DNA from: Reticulitermes lucifugus
Taxonomy: Eukaryota; Arthropoda; Insecta; Blattodea; Rhinotermitidae
Reading direction: 5' to 3'
Assembly (NCBI GenBank): GCA_026260175.1
Contig: JAKCWW010000178.1
Location: 118,844-144,394, forward strand
Length of the DNA: 25,551 bases
Part shown: positions 9,891 to 20,173 of the stretch, one piece after another
How the letters are laid out: each line of letters begins with the position of its first letter
Numbering within the stretch: position 1 is the first letter of the stretch
Translations under genes and position numbers: made by a program
Notes under the pieces: model-generated
Told to the model about the DNA's origin: nothing
Seen by the model: the letters and a program-made list of their open reading frames with translations, nothing else
The model's database searches: none

Positions 9891-10954
9891 AACTAGTCTA
9901 CTACGCAGGACATGGGTATTGTTAATCTTGTTTTTGTATTTCGTTGCCAAGTATATTCATTATATTTCAAATGTTTCAAATATTTTATTTACTCTAATTA
10001 GTCTATCTGCATTTTATTTTGCATCTTAACGTGTTTTGTGATTCTCATACATTTAAATTTCTCTTCGTGTAAATTAAGAGAAAGGTAACTAGAATTATAT
10101 TCAGAGTGACGTACATTACCATTATGGGTTTACTTATGTATTTTGTTTAAAGGACTCTTAAAGAGGACAATATATTAAAACATTAAATAAAAAGTATCTT
10201 GTACCTTAACCTGCTAAATATTCTAATTAAATTTGTTTAGTATTCTTCACAATTGCATATATTTATAGAATTTGTTTGTGTGTAAATATTTGTACTAAAA
10301 CGGCCAGATCCTGAAATAGGAAAGTTATCAGGCTATAGCAGCTATTAAGAAAGCTCGAGTTTGTCATACGGTTTTTATTACATGGTTCTTAAGCCCAGGG
10401 ACTATTTAACCTTTCATCTTTCGTATCAACTCGGACTTTCATAATGTTATGTCTTTGCTTTGAAACTACAAGTCAAGACGGAGAAATACAGTTCGGTTCT
10501 TTCCAACGGATGGTAGAAACTGAGGTCGTTCTAGCCTCCATCGCTTGGGGTTGAACACATGGTACCCATTAAATGAAGGAAAAAGTGGGTCGCAGTGCTG
10601 GTTAACACCTTATCGGGAATAGATCCCTGGGCGTTCTGTTACGTTCTGTTAAGCCGCATTGGCTATTTTCTGTGGTTTCAATTCTACTGCTTCTACTGCG
10701 ATAGGGTAGAAAGTGAATTTACGTGCGTACTGCCTAGCCGAAAGCCTAACATTGAGCAAAACTCTCAATTGTGCTATTTCCTTTTACTCCTAATATTTGC
10801 ATAAACATGTAATGTTTAAAATAGGCCTTCTCTGCTTAGAACCGAATTTTTACTGTCTAATATTTAGAAAATGTATACTCTTGTTGTTGGGTGATTGTGT
10901 GCGAGTAGATAAACTGGTAAACACATTCTTGTGGTTAATTAAGCACAGAGCATA
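9891..10954. other. AT-rich stretch, no gene seen
   Basis: Only short, unsupported open frames are present, for example 10595-10804. No RNA gene or mobile-element end was recognised. Confidence 0.5.
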
Positions 10955-11218
10955 ATGTCATGCGTGGCAGTGGATTTCAAGCTCAACACGTTGTATACCA
11001 CGGCACTAGTCGGTTGTGATTTATCTTCAAGCTCAGGCTACTTGTCTCCCACCAAATGCGCTCCGCTTAACCATCGGGTAGGATCTTTGTCCATTGCAGG
11101 AGCTGGGTGGACCTTACACTCATTCTGGACGGTTTCGAGAAAAAGAAAATATGCGTTCTTACAGGGCATTGAACAGTCGTTCTTCAGCTGTGCAGCACCT
11201 AGCGTAGTCGCTGTATGA
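10955..11218 (+). other. Unassigned 87-codon open frame, probably not a gene
   Basis: An ATG-initiated frame of 87 codons sits in a patch whose GC content is clearly above its surroundings. The translation is not low-complexity (four cysteines, a serine-rich stretch DLSSSSGYLSP near residues 23-33, and SRKRKYAF near residues 61-68). There is no signal peptide, no clear membrane segment and no family motif that I recognise. No TATA box or splice context supports it. The GC patch could equally be an old repeat. I list it only because it is one of the few long frames here with balanced composition. Confidence 0.12.
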
Positions 11219-12675
11219 CTGATATATCTCAGACTGCCATGACACAGTCGTAAAGGTTTTAACTGAAATTACCTATTATATTATTAAACACAACCCAGAT
11301 TATGTCCTGTAGGATATTTAAAATTAGTCACGAAATCTGATAGCATATTGTACTTTGATGTCTAACTTTAATTTTCCTGTTATGTACTGATGGGATTGTT
11401 TAATGGCCTGTTAAGACATTTTAGTGTAAAACCCTGCTTCTGTTGATGATGTACGGTAATGTGGAGTACTTCGTACATAAATATTTTCCAGAATGAAATT
11501 TCGATAAATCCTGAACCAAATATGTGACTAAACTCTGTTTTAAGACTTTTTGTTCTGAGTACTTTCTGCAAACTTTCTATCCTTAATCATATTCTATCTT
11601 TAATCATCAATCTTATTAACGCTATTTTTCTTTTGTTTTTCTTCTAAGAAGTAATTTTGAATTAAGTAACACAGATTTCTATTTCGTAGCGTCAGTATTC
11701 AATATGAAATACATGTAGGCCTAAATTTATTATACCTCACAATATAGACAGCTTGAAATTCAATATTCTTTTAATTTATCAACCATTGTTATAAAATTTA
11801 CAAAATTATTTAATACGAAACTTAGGCCTATATACACTTCAGGGCTGAAATTCTTATACAATGTCCAATACTGATTTAAGAATACAATATTTTCAAAAAT
11901 TGTCCAAAATATGTATCCGGTGAATTCTTTTCCCTGGATTCAGTTTTAGTGTTAGTGAATTGCCTTTCCTTTCATTTTACCCTTGCTGTCACCACAAGAA
12001 ACTTTTTGCTCTTAAATATTTTGCTATTATGTAGAGGGACCTACAGTTCCCTCTGTTACGCATCCGCCGTCTGCATGACTTCAGAATCGCTCTCTCTTGG
12101 ACTGTGCGTCTAAAATAAACTTTTTGCTCTCCGCGTCATTTATTTGTGCCACAAACCGCTCAGGAGGTACCGAAACTGTCTATCCCAACTTCTGGCGACT
12201 GATGGTCCTCAAGAGCTTTCACATTAATTTTGTGCTCTGCCAAACAAAAAAAAAAGTATTTTGTTTTTCACAACATTTTCGGCAGACACTGTGGCCAGAA
12301 GAAACCGAACATTATAGAAGCACTGCCGGCGGCCCTATATTTATGTGTGTAGCCTGTGTAAGCAGTGACGTAGCATCACGAACAGCAAGCCCCATGATTA
12401 TGATGCCCAAATTTACCGCCTGATTCCCACTCTGAAGAGAATAATTTATGGTCTTCTAAATGTTGTACTTCATTTCTCCGAACAAACACTTGATTTGATG
12501 AAGGAAAATTATTTATTATTATTATTGTTGCGCCTAGTATTAATAATTAAATTTATGTCTTTCTTATTCCAGTTGCAGAGACAGCACAGGAACCCAAAAA
12601 CTACTTCACATAACAGTCTACACACGAGCATGTGGAATAGAGAATATCACAATATGTAAAACGTGACTAGTAGGC
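11219..12675. other. Intergenic stretch, no gene seen
   Basis: Nothing convincing is coding. The frame at 12097-12423 begins at TTG and carries no motif. Small features are an AGAGGGA/TCCCTCT hairpin at 12033-12054 and two TAGGCCTA octamers at 11716-11723 and 11823-11830. A short ATT run lies at about 12508-12527. Confidence 0.5.
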
Positions 12676-12900
12676 CTTTTTTTTCTTTTTGTATGGCTCG
12701 ACAGCCCTATATGGGCCTGGGCCTCCTCGTTTCGTCGAGNNNNNNNNNNNNNNNNNNNNNNNNNNNNNNNNNNNNNNNNNNNNNNNNNNNNNNNNNNNNN
12801 NNNNNNNNNNNNNNNNNNNNNNNNNNNNNNNNNNTCCTAGTAAGCGAGCGGCCGAAGACCCACGCCTTAGACCGCACGGCCACTGGGATCGGCCGTAGGC
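12676..12900 (-). mobile_element. tRNA-derived SINE family B, interrupted by assembly gap
   Basis: Read on the minus strand, the element starts at about 12900 with GGCCGTGCGGTCTAAGG, which resembles the box A region of a tRNA-Leu or tRNA-Ser type gene (box A about 12882-12872). It continues to CGCTCGCTTACTAGGA, where the gap begins; box B should lie at this point. After the gap come GAGGCCCAGGCCCATATAGG and GGCTGTCGAGCCATAC, then an A-rich tail (plus-strand T-run 12674-12691). This order of head, body and A-tail is typical of a SINE. It has no coding capacity; frames drawn through the N run are meaningless. Confidence 0.7.
12740..12834. other. Assembly gap, 95 N
   Basis: A run of 95 undetermined bases. 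It lies inside the minus-strand SINE, between its tRNA-like head and its GC-rich, hairpin-prone 3' body. Its true length may differ from 95. Confidence 0.99.
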
Positions 12901-13056
12901 CAATTACCATACTTAAATTAATAGATGATTAAAGTAATAAGTTTTCCCTGAATATATTAATATTCATAGGACGGTATTAACATGTAGTGTGAATCTAGCA
13001 GAAAAGCTACGACATGTAAAACCAACATTAAACAAAGTAAAATATCTGAGATTCCG

Positions 13057-13144
13057 AATGGGCGCGTGAAGGCTAGCAGTGTCTAGAACAGACAACACTT
13101 TAATGGGCGCGTGAAGGCTAGCAGTGTCTAGAACAGACAACACT
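13057..13144. repeat. Perfect direct duplication, 43-bp unit at 45-bp spacing
   Basis: A 43-bp unit starting AATGGGCGCGTGAAGGCTAG and ending GACAACACT occurs at 13057-13099 and again, identical, at 13102-13144, separated by TT. The lack of any substitution implies a recent event or an assembly artefact. The unit is more GC-rich than its surroundings. Confidence 0.97.
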
Positions 13145-15480
13145 GCAGACAGTAAACAGCTTGTAAGATTTAGTCGCTGTTTCTTAGTGTATGTAAAGCG
13201 TCCTCACCTGCAGGTATTTAAGTCGGATGTGCAGCCATCTGAAAGAGAAATTAGGATACAAATGTAAGGAAAGTGTTATAACCTAATTTCTTATGCTGTC
13301 TCAGATTTGGTCTTAATTCTTAATTTTATAGGATATACGGTGTAAACTTCAATGGGAAGGTGACTTTGTCATGCTCAATTAGGAAGGAACTGCAGAGAGG
13401 AATTGCCGTGACCTATTTTAAGGCACTTTGTAACCCTCCTTTGAACTTGGTGTGGCTGTTGGCTGTTACACCTATGCACTGGCACTAAATTAAAGTCTGC
13501 AATATCCATCCTGCCAGGATTGCGCTTCTATAGGTGATGTGAACGCTCCAGGCTATACACAGCCACAGACCTTTCTCTGCTTTTAAGGCGTGTCTACTTA
13601 ACCTGAACTCACTAAGTTGGATCCTTGACGTTGTTCCAGTTTGCCTTCCGTCGATTTTCGCTTTAGACTTTTAAGGCGCCTCGCATTAGTTTTGATGATA
13701 TCATCAACATATTCTCAATGTGATTTCAGATATGACTTGCCGTTTATATTGTACCGATAAAAGCAACTTTTTAAGAAAACTGTTGATTAGAACATTCTTT
13801 CTTCTATCTAGAACATGCTTATATGTAAACGACATCCTTTTGGCGAAAAGCAGGTAGCAAATTCTGTGATACCCTGCCTTATGTAAAGAAGGTAAGAATT
13901 TAGAATTAACGAACTGCATGGTGCAGATTTTCATGGGAAGCTAACATTTGCTCAGTTGATCAAGGAATTTCCTACTTTTGTGAGACTTCAAATGGTAACT
14001 ATAGATTTTACGGGAGCCTGCCAGTGGTCCCCAATCTGAGCCTGATGAAACCAAACAACATCATTTATATGTTTTGAAGACTAATTTTAATGTTACTCTC
14101 GCTTTTGCAACTACGTATTCCAAGAGCGTAAGGAATAAAAACTTGTAAATGATTACTTAAAACTTCCTTGAGAGCCTCATGCCCTATTCATCGAATTCTT
14201 TATCAGTTCACGGTAATGATGTTTAGCGAAGAGTACACATTACGAAGCTCAGCATTATGCAGTTTTATTCGTTCACATGTCACTTCTATGACAATTTCGA
14301 ATTATATCTTGAAATTCATTGTTACCTCGGTTCCTGCGCTCGTAAGGCATGTGCTGCTTTAGGCAAAGCTAACACGTGATTCGCATGCCGGCTGAGACAC
14401 GGCTTTTTTTATCTTAGTTCTGCCTTACACTTTCACTGGCCAATGTGCCTTCATGACCTGATGTTTACGTATATATACAACTTTACTTTGAAACGTTTGA
14501 AACCCTTAATTCATAGCCAAATTTACTGCATTTTCATCACTATATAAGTCCATATAAGTAATTGTTTTATCCTAGAGACTTTGAGAAGTGCCAGGCCATT
14601 TATTTACTGTAGGTGGTATAAGTGAATAAAGGTCTCAAAAATACGTAATGTTACATAACAATACATGTGTTGGGTTACATTTGGCTATATGCTTCAACCT
14701 CTCGTTTATCAATCATGATTGAGCATTTACATGCTACTGACAATAATATCGACTCGCACACATGCAGGAAATATCATCAGTTTATTCAGTTATCACAACA
14801 CTAAATAAATGCAAATATTTCAGTAATGCGTATAAAATCATATTCTTATTAATTACAAATATTTTATTATACCTAATCTTAAGTTTGTTGAATTTCTTTA
14901 TTTGTGCTTTAGTTGGTTTCTGTTGCCACAAATCCGGAAAAAGAAAATACCAAATCTGGCAACAGTGCTGCTTATTTTATACGTCATTAGAATGCTGTGA
15001 AGACATTTAATCATGTAAAGCCTGGGATTTGTTTAAATTATGTAACAACATAAGAGTTCGGACCTCGTAGATGACAAAATCTGTGTTACTTAGAAAGGCC
15101 AACCCTTTGATGCTGGTTATGGAAATACGCTATGTGTTGTGAGAAAAATATGAAACACAAAATTACATTATGTGGCAGAATGCAGAATTTATTATTGTTG
15201 TAATAGGTGAAACATATAGTGACCGTAGGCTTTGAATGATCAATATTTAAAATTCGTGTAATGTAATGCATGCTAAAGTTTCCGCTGCATAAACAGGTTC
15301 AAATAATTAACTATCATAAATTGAACAGTTCTTTGGGCTGATGTTTAATTTCAGACTCGCGTTAGTGTACATGTATATACGAGAAAAGTCAACTCACAAC
15401 CTTCTCTTCAAAATAAAGTCACCAAGCGACGTGTGCGAACAGGGTGATAAAATCATTTGGCGAGAGTAAACAGTCGAACC
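13145..15480. other. Intergenic stretch, no gene seen; possible old SINE body near 13385-13560
   Basis: The block around 13385-13430 (GGAAGGAACTGC, then AATTGCCGTGACC and ATTTTAAGGCAC) looks like the body of an insect SINE, but no tRNA-like head is visible, so I do not call it. The 82-codon frame at 14762-15010 is mostly hydrophobic AT-rich translation. A 9-bp hairpin CTGTTGCCA/TGGCAACAG lies at 14920-14965. Confidence 0.45.
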
Positions 15481-15490
15481 CCCCTGGCGC

Positions 15491-15525
15491 TATAAAAACC
15501 AACTCTACCCTAGGCTACGTCAGAG
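15491..15525 (+). promoter_or_regulatory. Candidate pol II core promoter (TATA + initiator)
   Basis: TATAAAA at 15491-15497 is followed by an arthropod-type initiator TCAGA at 15520-15524. If the A at 15522 is +1, the TATA box starts at -31, the canonical distance. The context is locally GC-richer (CCCCCCTGGCGC just upstream). No recognisable exon follows: the first ATG (about 15541) reaches a stop after three codons. It may be a gene promoter with a spliced leader exon, part of an LTR, or chance. Confidence 0.25.
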
Positions 15526-15629
15526 AAAGTGTTCACAGAGATGTTGATGTGATAGTGCTACAAACCACCCCGTCCAACCGGTTGCTACTACAGACATTTA
15601 TGTACCCTTTTACTGGAGAATGACCTCAC

Positions 15630-15839
15630 CTACGGAGGTCTGATCCATCCATAACATAAAACACATAAGCTCATACCTGTGAAAAAATCACATAAAATCC
15701 CTCGCCTCCAAAATGAAGTTACGGGATCTTGCTTTTGTCTTTCCCAAGAGGCACATTTCTTCTGACTCAGCAGGTATTTTCTGCTGACAGGAACATCTCT
15801 AGTTACAGGAACATCGTCTGCTTGATGCGGAGGAAGCAC
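15630..15839 (-). other. Unassigned 69-codon open frame with internal hexapeptide repeat
   Basis: The minus-strand frame begins ATG at 15839 and reads MLPPHQADDVPVTRDVPVSR, then a basic, tryptophan- and cysteine-containing C-terminus (WRRGILCDFF, CVLCYGW). The DVPV-(T/S)-R repetition reflects a direct DNA repeat, ACAGGAACATC at 15787-15797 and 15805-15815, 18 bp apart. The composition is more protein-like than that of most frames here. I know no family for it. It lies about 100 bp downstream of the plus-strand promoter candidate but on the opposite strand. It could be part of an unrecognised repeat. Confidence 0.15.
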
Positions 15840-16744
15840 TTCGATTTTAACGATAGATATTAAGTTCAGCTTTTAGATCTTTGTGTTCAATCAGATATTG
15901 TATTTAATATCATTATGTACTACCAGGCTTAATCGAGTATGCTGAAGTATGTATGTATATTACAATTTTGCTTCCATCCTATGTATTTGTGTCTTTGGGG
16001 TAGAAAAACTAGATACCTGTAATCTTATCTGAATATTTCATGACAACTGCATTTCGAAACTGGATTTGTGTGAGTACTAATTTTCCAAAATTTAATCTGC
16101 TATTTGTCAATCACCCTAAACAGTCGCACCGAGCGATGGGAAGTAGGATTTTTAGAGTAAGATGCAAAAATAGACAATAAAACTATTAATCTTTAATTTA
16201 ATTGTGAATTATATGCATTAAACATGAAACAGCGTATTGCATTTCAACGCACTTACATTTAACATTAGGCCTAATTACTAAATACGCGATATGAGATTTT
16301 TTAAATCTAAACCATATGGTGGTAGTGCGTCATTCTTATGTCGATAACAGTGCTTGAGAAAGGCAACTTCGCTCGTATTGCTAGACAGGTAAGTAAAATA
16401 TGCCACGATTGTTTCCTTCAGTCTCTTCGAACTCATTTATTTTAATAACCTCATACTTGCTTATCCATTTGGAGATAAGCCATCTGACGTTTATTCGGAA
16501 AATACCCAGTTCAAATATTTGTCGAAGCACTGCTATTCTACCCCAGTTTTGAGTACATTTTCTGAGACGTTGTGATATAAAGACGTACTCTTATCTGAAA
16601 TATGCCAAGATCTCTTCTGTCTCCACAGTTTTTAATTTTATCATTCGTAGTCACACTTTTGTGGTATTTGACTTAACATAACATTGCACTCGGCACAATG
16701 GCTTCGAAAGAAGGAGGGCCTTATGCAACGTGACGTCGTCGGAA
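15840..16744. other. Intergenic stretch, no gene seen
   Basis: AT-rich, with no open frame of interest. One TAGGCCTA octamer lies at 16266-16273. Confidence 0.55.
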
Positions 16745-16745
16745 G

Positions 16746-16780
16746 ATCACGACAAACAAAGTTGTGCTTATTGTCGTGAT
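16746..16780. repeat. Perfect 10-bp inverted repeat
   Basis: ATCACGACAA at 16746-16755 and TTGTCGTGAT at 16771-16780 are exact reverse complements with a 15-bp loop. The CG content of the arms is unusual for this AT-rich DNA. It may be the end or centre of a small element or a protein-binding palindrome; no function is assigned. Confidence 0.7.
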
Positions 16781-16887
16781 GGTAATATAACACGCGTCGG
16801 TGTCGTGGTTACATTTGATCAGTCAATGCTTATTGTAAAGTGACTAGGATGTTTGGTAAGGCAAAGGGAAAGGTGCACACTTAATTA

Positions 16888-16889
<2 letters not shown>

Positions 16890-16922
<33 letters not shown>
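16890..16922. repeat. (AAT)11 microsatellite
   Basis: Eleven perfect AAT units. No retroelement open frame is visible on either side. Confidence 0.97.
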
Positions 16923-18547
16923 TACTGACTTCAGACCTTCCGTCTTATACATGTTCCTTGCGACTACGCTCCGATTAGCCCCTCATTGTGACTACGGTAG
17001 GCCTCTCCATATTAACTGCATTCATTGTTCATGTTTACCTTATTTAACCACTTATATTTTACTAAGTATATGTTTCTAGATCTTTAACAGCGACTTAATT
17101 TGTAAAGCTCAGTATTCTATCGTAAGCTAGTTTCTCCTTTATGTACAGTCATACTACTTAGAAACTCCAATATATATGTTATTGAATTATAAACAAATAA
17201 ATATATTATACAAAAATTTGCACAACTTTGGCGACTTTTGAGTAATCTTACAAAATAAAGGCGGTGCAGTGAATTAGTCTCGAAGTTTCATATAGGAGAG
17301 AAGAGTAAGTACAATTCCTTTTGTCGTGCCTTCAAATCCGACACAGTTTTGTACGTATTCATATAATATTTATGGGATACTCTGTTCCATTTTCATCGCT
17401 AGCACATGAATTTGTTTATTTTAAAGTAAAAAGAACTCTCACTTTATTTAGAGGACTCAATTAATTTTAAACGCCTTATATAAGTAGTGCAAATTTGAAA
17501 GGTATTATTGTTCACAACAAAAGAGTGACTTCATTAAAATGCATGTGCAATACCTCCTTGATGAGTAAATTGAAAAGTCACGTTTTAGATTACCAAGTCC
17601 TGAAATTCCTGGATTAGCCACATATTCTTTAGTTTATCTTACTAACCAATTTCAAAATTCAAAATTTTCCTTTTATTGAAATATTTTATGCAATATTTTC
17701 GTTGCCAAATATCTGAGCCATTTATACTGACATTTTACATAATAGAAAATATAAATGATGAAATGTGACAGGAAATTTTGCATCTCTTCGTCCTTCACAT
17801 GCTTTACACGTTATTTTTAATGGTTGGAGCCAATTGGTTGTTGAAAACTCCACATTTAACCCAAACATCCTATTTTGTCGATTAATCTTCAAACATTGCC
17901 TTGTGAAAAGTTTGCAACAGACCCCTTGCTCTATTTGAGTCTGTGGAGTTTATATAGAGCATGGTGTGCTCACGGCCTACTGCTATTGACGACCTACAGT
18001 CCCGCACCACAAAAACAGGGGAATGGTGAAGGGGCAGTAGCAGCGGTAGATTAGTTGGCATACTTTCCACCCGCTTTTTGTGGCGCTAATTAACAGTAAA
18101 GTGTTTTAAATTGAGTCTAGTGGTAGGTTTTGCTAGTGCAACTTTGTGGCATGTGCTATATGGATTATGTATTATGCACTGGATTTCCAACAAGTCCACT
18201 TTGTAGTCTTGCTCTTGAAAATGCATGTGTGGTTTGCATAAATTAACTGTGCCTAGCGTTTCTGTAAAATTATTTTTCTGTGTTTGCAAAACGAATTTAT
18301 GGTTCAAGAAATATGAATACGTTATGAACGTATCTCTGTGATTAAAATTGAAGAACATTCTAAAGGAAATGCCCATTGAGTTCATTCATGAGTCTGATAA
18401 CTACAGGGCTTATTAAACATGTCGTTAAAGATTTTTATTTACAGCGGTTTTTAAAGCAATGGAACTCAGTATAACAGATTGTTTTAATTTATCCTTTGTA
18501 ATGTTTCAAATTATTACAGTCTAAAAATTATTTAATTTTAAAATAAA
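16923..18547. other. AT-rich stretch, no gene seen
   Basis: Minus-strand frames at 17882-18070 and 18086-18385 have no motif that I recognise. The second, 99 codons, lies just beyond the 3' end of the mariner remnant but shows no link to it. Confidence 0.5.
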
Positions 18548-19675
18548 CGTGTCCTGGAAATTTGAACAAACATACGTGGTGCATTTGCAACTTTATTTCG
18601 GAAACTCAAATACACTACTTTCCACCAGTCCCAGAAACATTTTTCAATGCATTTCTAGTTGCACCAGTAGCTCTCCATTGGCTTGATGCCGTCCTCACAG
18701 GCCTTATTTTCAAGGTACCAAACCGGTTATAATCTGACTGTGCGAGGCCAGGACTGTAGGGTAGATGCGGCAAAACTGTTCTTCCAGATTTTATAATGGT
18801 CACTGTGGTGCGCATCCTTGTGTACCGCTGAGCTTTGTCGTGGAGGAGCAACGCTTCAGACACTGTATTGTGGAACGAACTCAACAAAAGCGAGCATTCA
18901 GGATTCTTAGTATTTCAGTATGGCCGTCGGAATTCACTGTTGTCTCCCTAGGCAAGACGTTCACAAGAATAACACCTTTCTTATCCCAAAAGACTGTAAC
19001 CATGATTTTTCCAGCTGACGGCGCACACTTGAATTTCTTATTCCTTGGGGATATCGTGTGGCGCTATCCAATCGATTGTCGCTTGGATTCGTGTTGAAAG
19101 TGATGGACCAAAGATTCATCCCCCGTGACAATATGCGACAGGAAGCCTTTCCCTCCGTTGCCTTATTGGTGCAAATATCAGTGGCGATTTCTTGCCTTGT
19201 CTAATTTTGTGCAACTGTCAGCCTTCGTGACATCCAACGAACGTCTTTGAATAGCCCAACTGTTTAATAATTGCCATTACACTTTCTTTAGCGATTGGAG
19301 CACATTTCATTTGTTTATATGTGACAGTCGCCACGTATCAATTTATCAAACCGACGTATGTTGTGATGCAAAACTGCAGTGCAAGTCCAACCACTCCGCA
19401 GGTTATCATGAAGTGTTGCTTCTCCTGCTTCAGCCTCTCTATGCCATCGAACACTACTCGCATCCACAGTGTCTTGACCAAACACTTTAAGCAAACTTTC
19501 GTGAATTCAATTCGGCTTGAGGCTCCTCATCTTCAGCAAGCCAAAACTTTTTCGCTGTTCGTTGTTTCAACAGCACATCAATTTCTGCCATTTTAGAATC
19601 AAAATTGGTGTTGCCATCTGTCGAACGAAACTGTTGCGACTAACGGAATGTGTTCAAAAATGTTCGACTTAATCG
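18548..19675 (-). mobile_element. Fossil mariner (Tc1/mariner superfamily) transposon
   Basis: The element encloses a decayed transposase on the minus strand. Its likely inverted terminal repeats are weakly conserved: TTTGAACA followed by an ACATACG-like stretch near 18560-18576, and the reverse complement of TGTTCAAA near 19650-19658. The length of about 1.1 kb is slightly short for a mariner, which is usually about 1.3 kb. Frame breaks and stops make it non-autonomous. I did not resolve flanking TA duplications. Confidence 0.8.
18615..19591 (-). pseudogene. Mariner transposase pseudogene (DD34D)
   Basis: Mariner transposase normally cuts and pastes the element through an N-terminal helix-turn-helix region and a C-terminal DDD catalytic domain. 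The frame starts at ATG 19591 with MAEIDVLLKQRTAKKFWLAE, which looks like the family N-terminus. After a frameshift it resumes with VFGQDTVDASSVRWHREAEA. Later frames contain VMAIIKQLGYSK, then IVTGDES with the first catalytic Asp (codon 19118-19120), FKCAPSAGKIMVTVFWDKK, LLLHDKA with the second Asp (18837-18839), and LPYSPGLAQSDYNRFG with the third Asp (18732-18734). The spacing between D2 and D3 is 34 residues, the mariner signature. At least four frameshifts and several stops break the gene (for example a stop in place of Trp after RQSIG, and a stop after LNARFC). The usual Asn after HD is Lys here. Confidence 0.9.
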
Positions 19676-20069
19676 TTGTAGTGCTTTTTCTCACGGAAAA
19701 GCATGTCAGATAATGTATTCAATAAACTAGAAGTATGAGAGTTTTTTTCTTAGCAAGGGTAATAGAACAGAACAGAACACAACAGAGCCCAAGACAACAA
19801 AAGTAATAGTTAAAAGTTAAGGGAAATTTAACAAAGAAAGTAAATTATTATGTTGCAACAATTCAGACGATATTTGGTTATAAGGAATGAACGGATGTTT
19901 TCAATATTGGACAACGGTTGTTAATTGAGGTAAAGGATTGTGTTAACTAAAAATCGCTTTTAAAACTGAATGTAAAGGCTGCGAACTTCGAAAAACCCGA
20001 TGTTAAACAGGAGCAGCTTTGTGTACAATTTGACTCAATTAGTAAATATTTACTTTAATGTGATTTGAT
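19676..20069. other. Intergenic stretch, no gene seen
   Basis: An imperfect ACAGA-type low-complexity run lies at about 19768-19800. Nothing else is recognised. Confidence 0.55.
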
Positions 20070-20173
20070 TTAGAGACAGTACATTGGTTTGTAAACCACC
20101 GTCTCTAACAGCACGCATTTAAACTTAACGAAAAACTAGATTTATATGTTTCTGATTGTTATATAAATGCGTG
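20070..20173. repeat. Two adjacent inverted repeats, possible MITE remnant
   Basis: TTAGAGAC (20070-20077) pairs with GTCTCTAA (20101-20108), with TGGTTT/AAACCA nested inside (20085-20098). Directly after it, CACGCATTTA (20112-20121) pairs with TAAATGCGTG (20164-20173). Two strong hairpins side by side suggest the remains of one or two small foldback elements. Confidence 0.5.

Noticed and set aside
12361..12400. CAGTGACGTAGCATCA resembling a hAT-type terminal sequence
   Set aside because: No matching inverted end or 8-bp target duplication was found nearby, so the resemblance is not enough.
12663..12932. Four open frames crossing the N gap on both strands
   Set aside because: They are open only because undetermined bases cannot give stop codons. 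The underlying sequence is a SINE.
13385..13560. Third SINE type
   Set aside because: A few body-like words are present, but there is no tRNA-like head, tail or second copy in this window to compare with.
18765..19097. 110-codon plus-strand frame
   Set aside because: It is the antisense shadow of the mariner transposase remnant.
19321..19596. 91-codon plus-strand frame
   Set aside because: It is the antisense of the N-terminal part of the same transposase.
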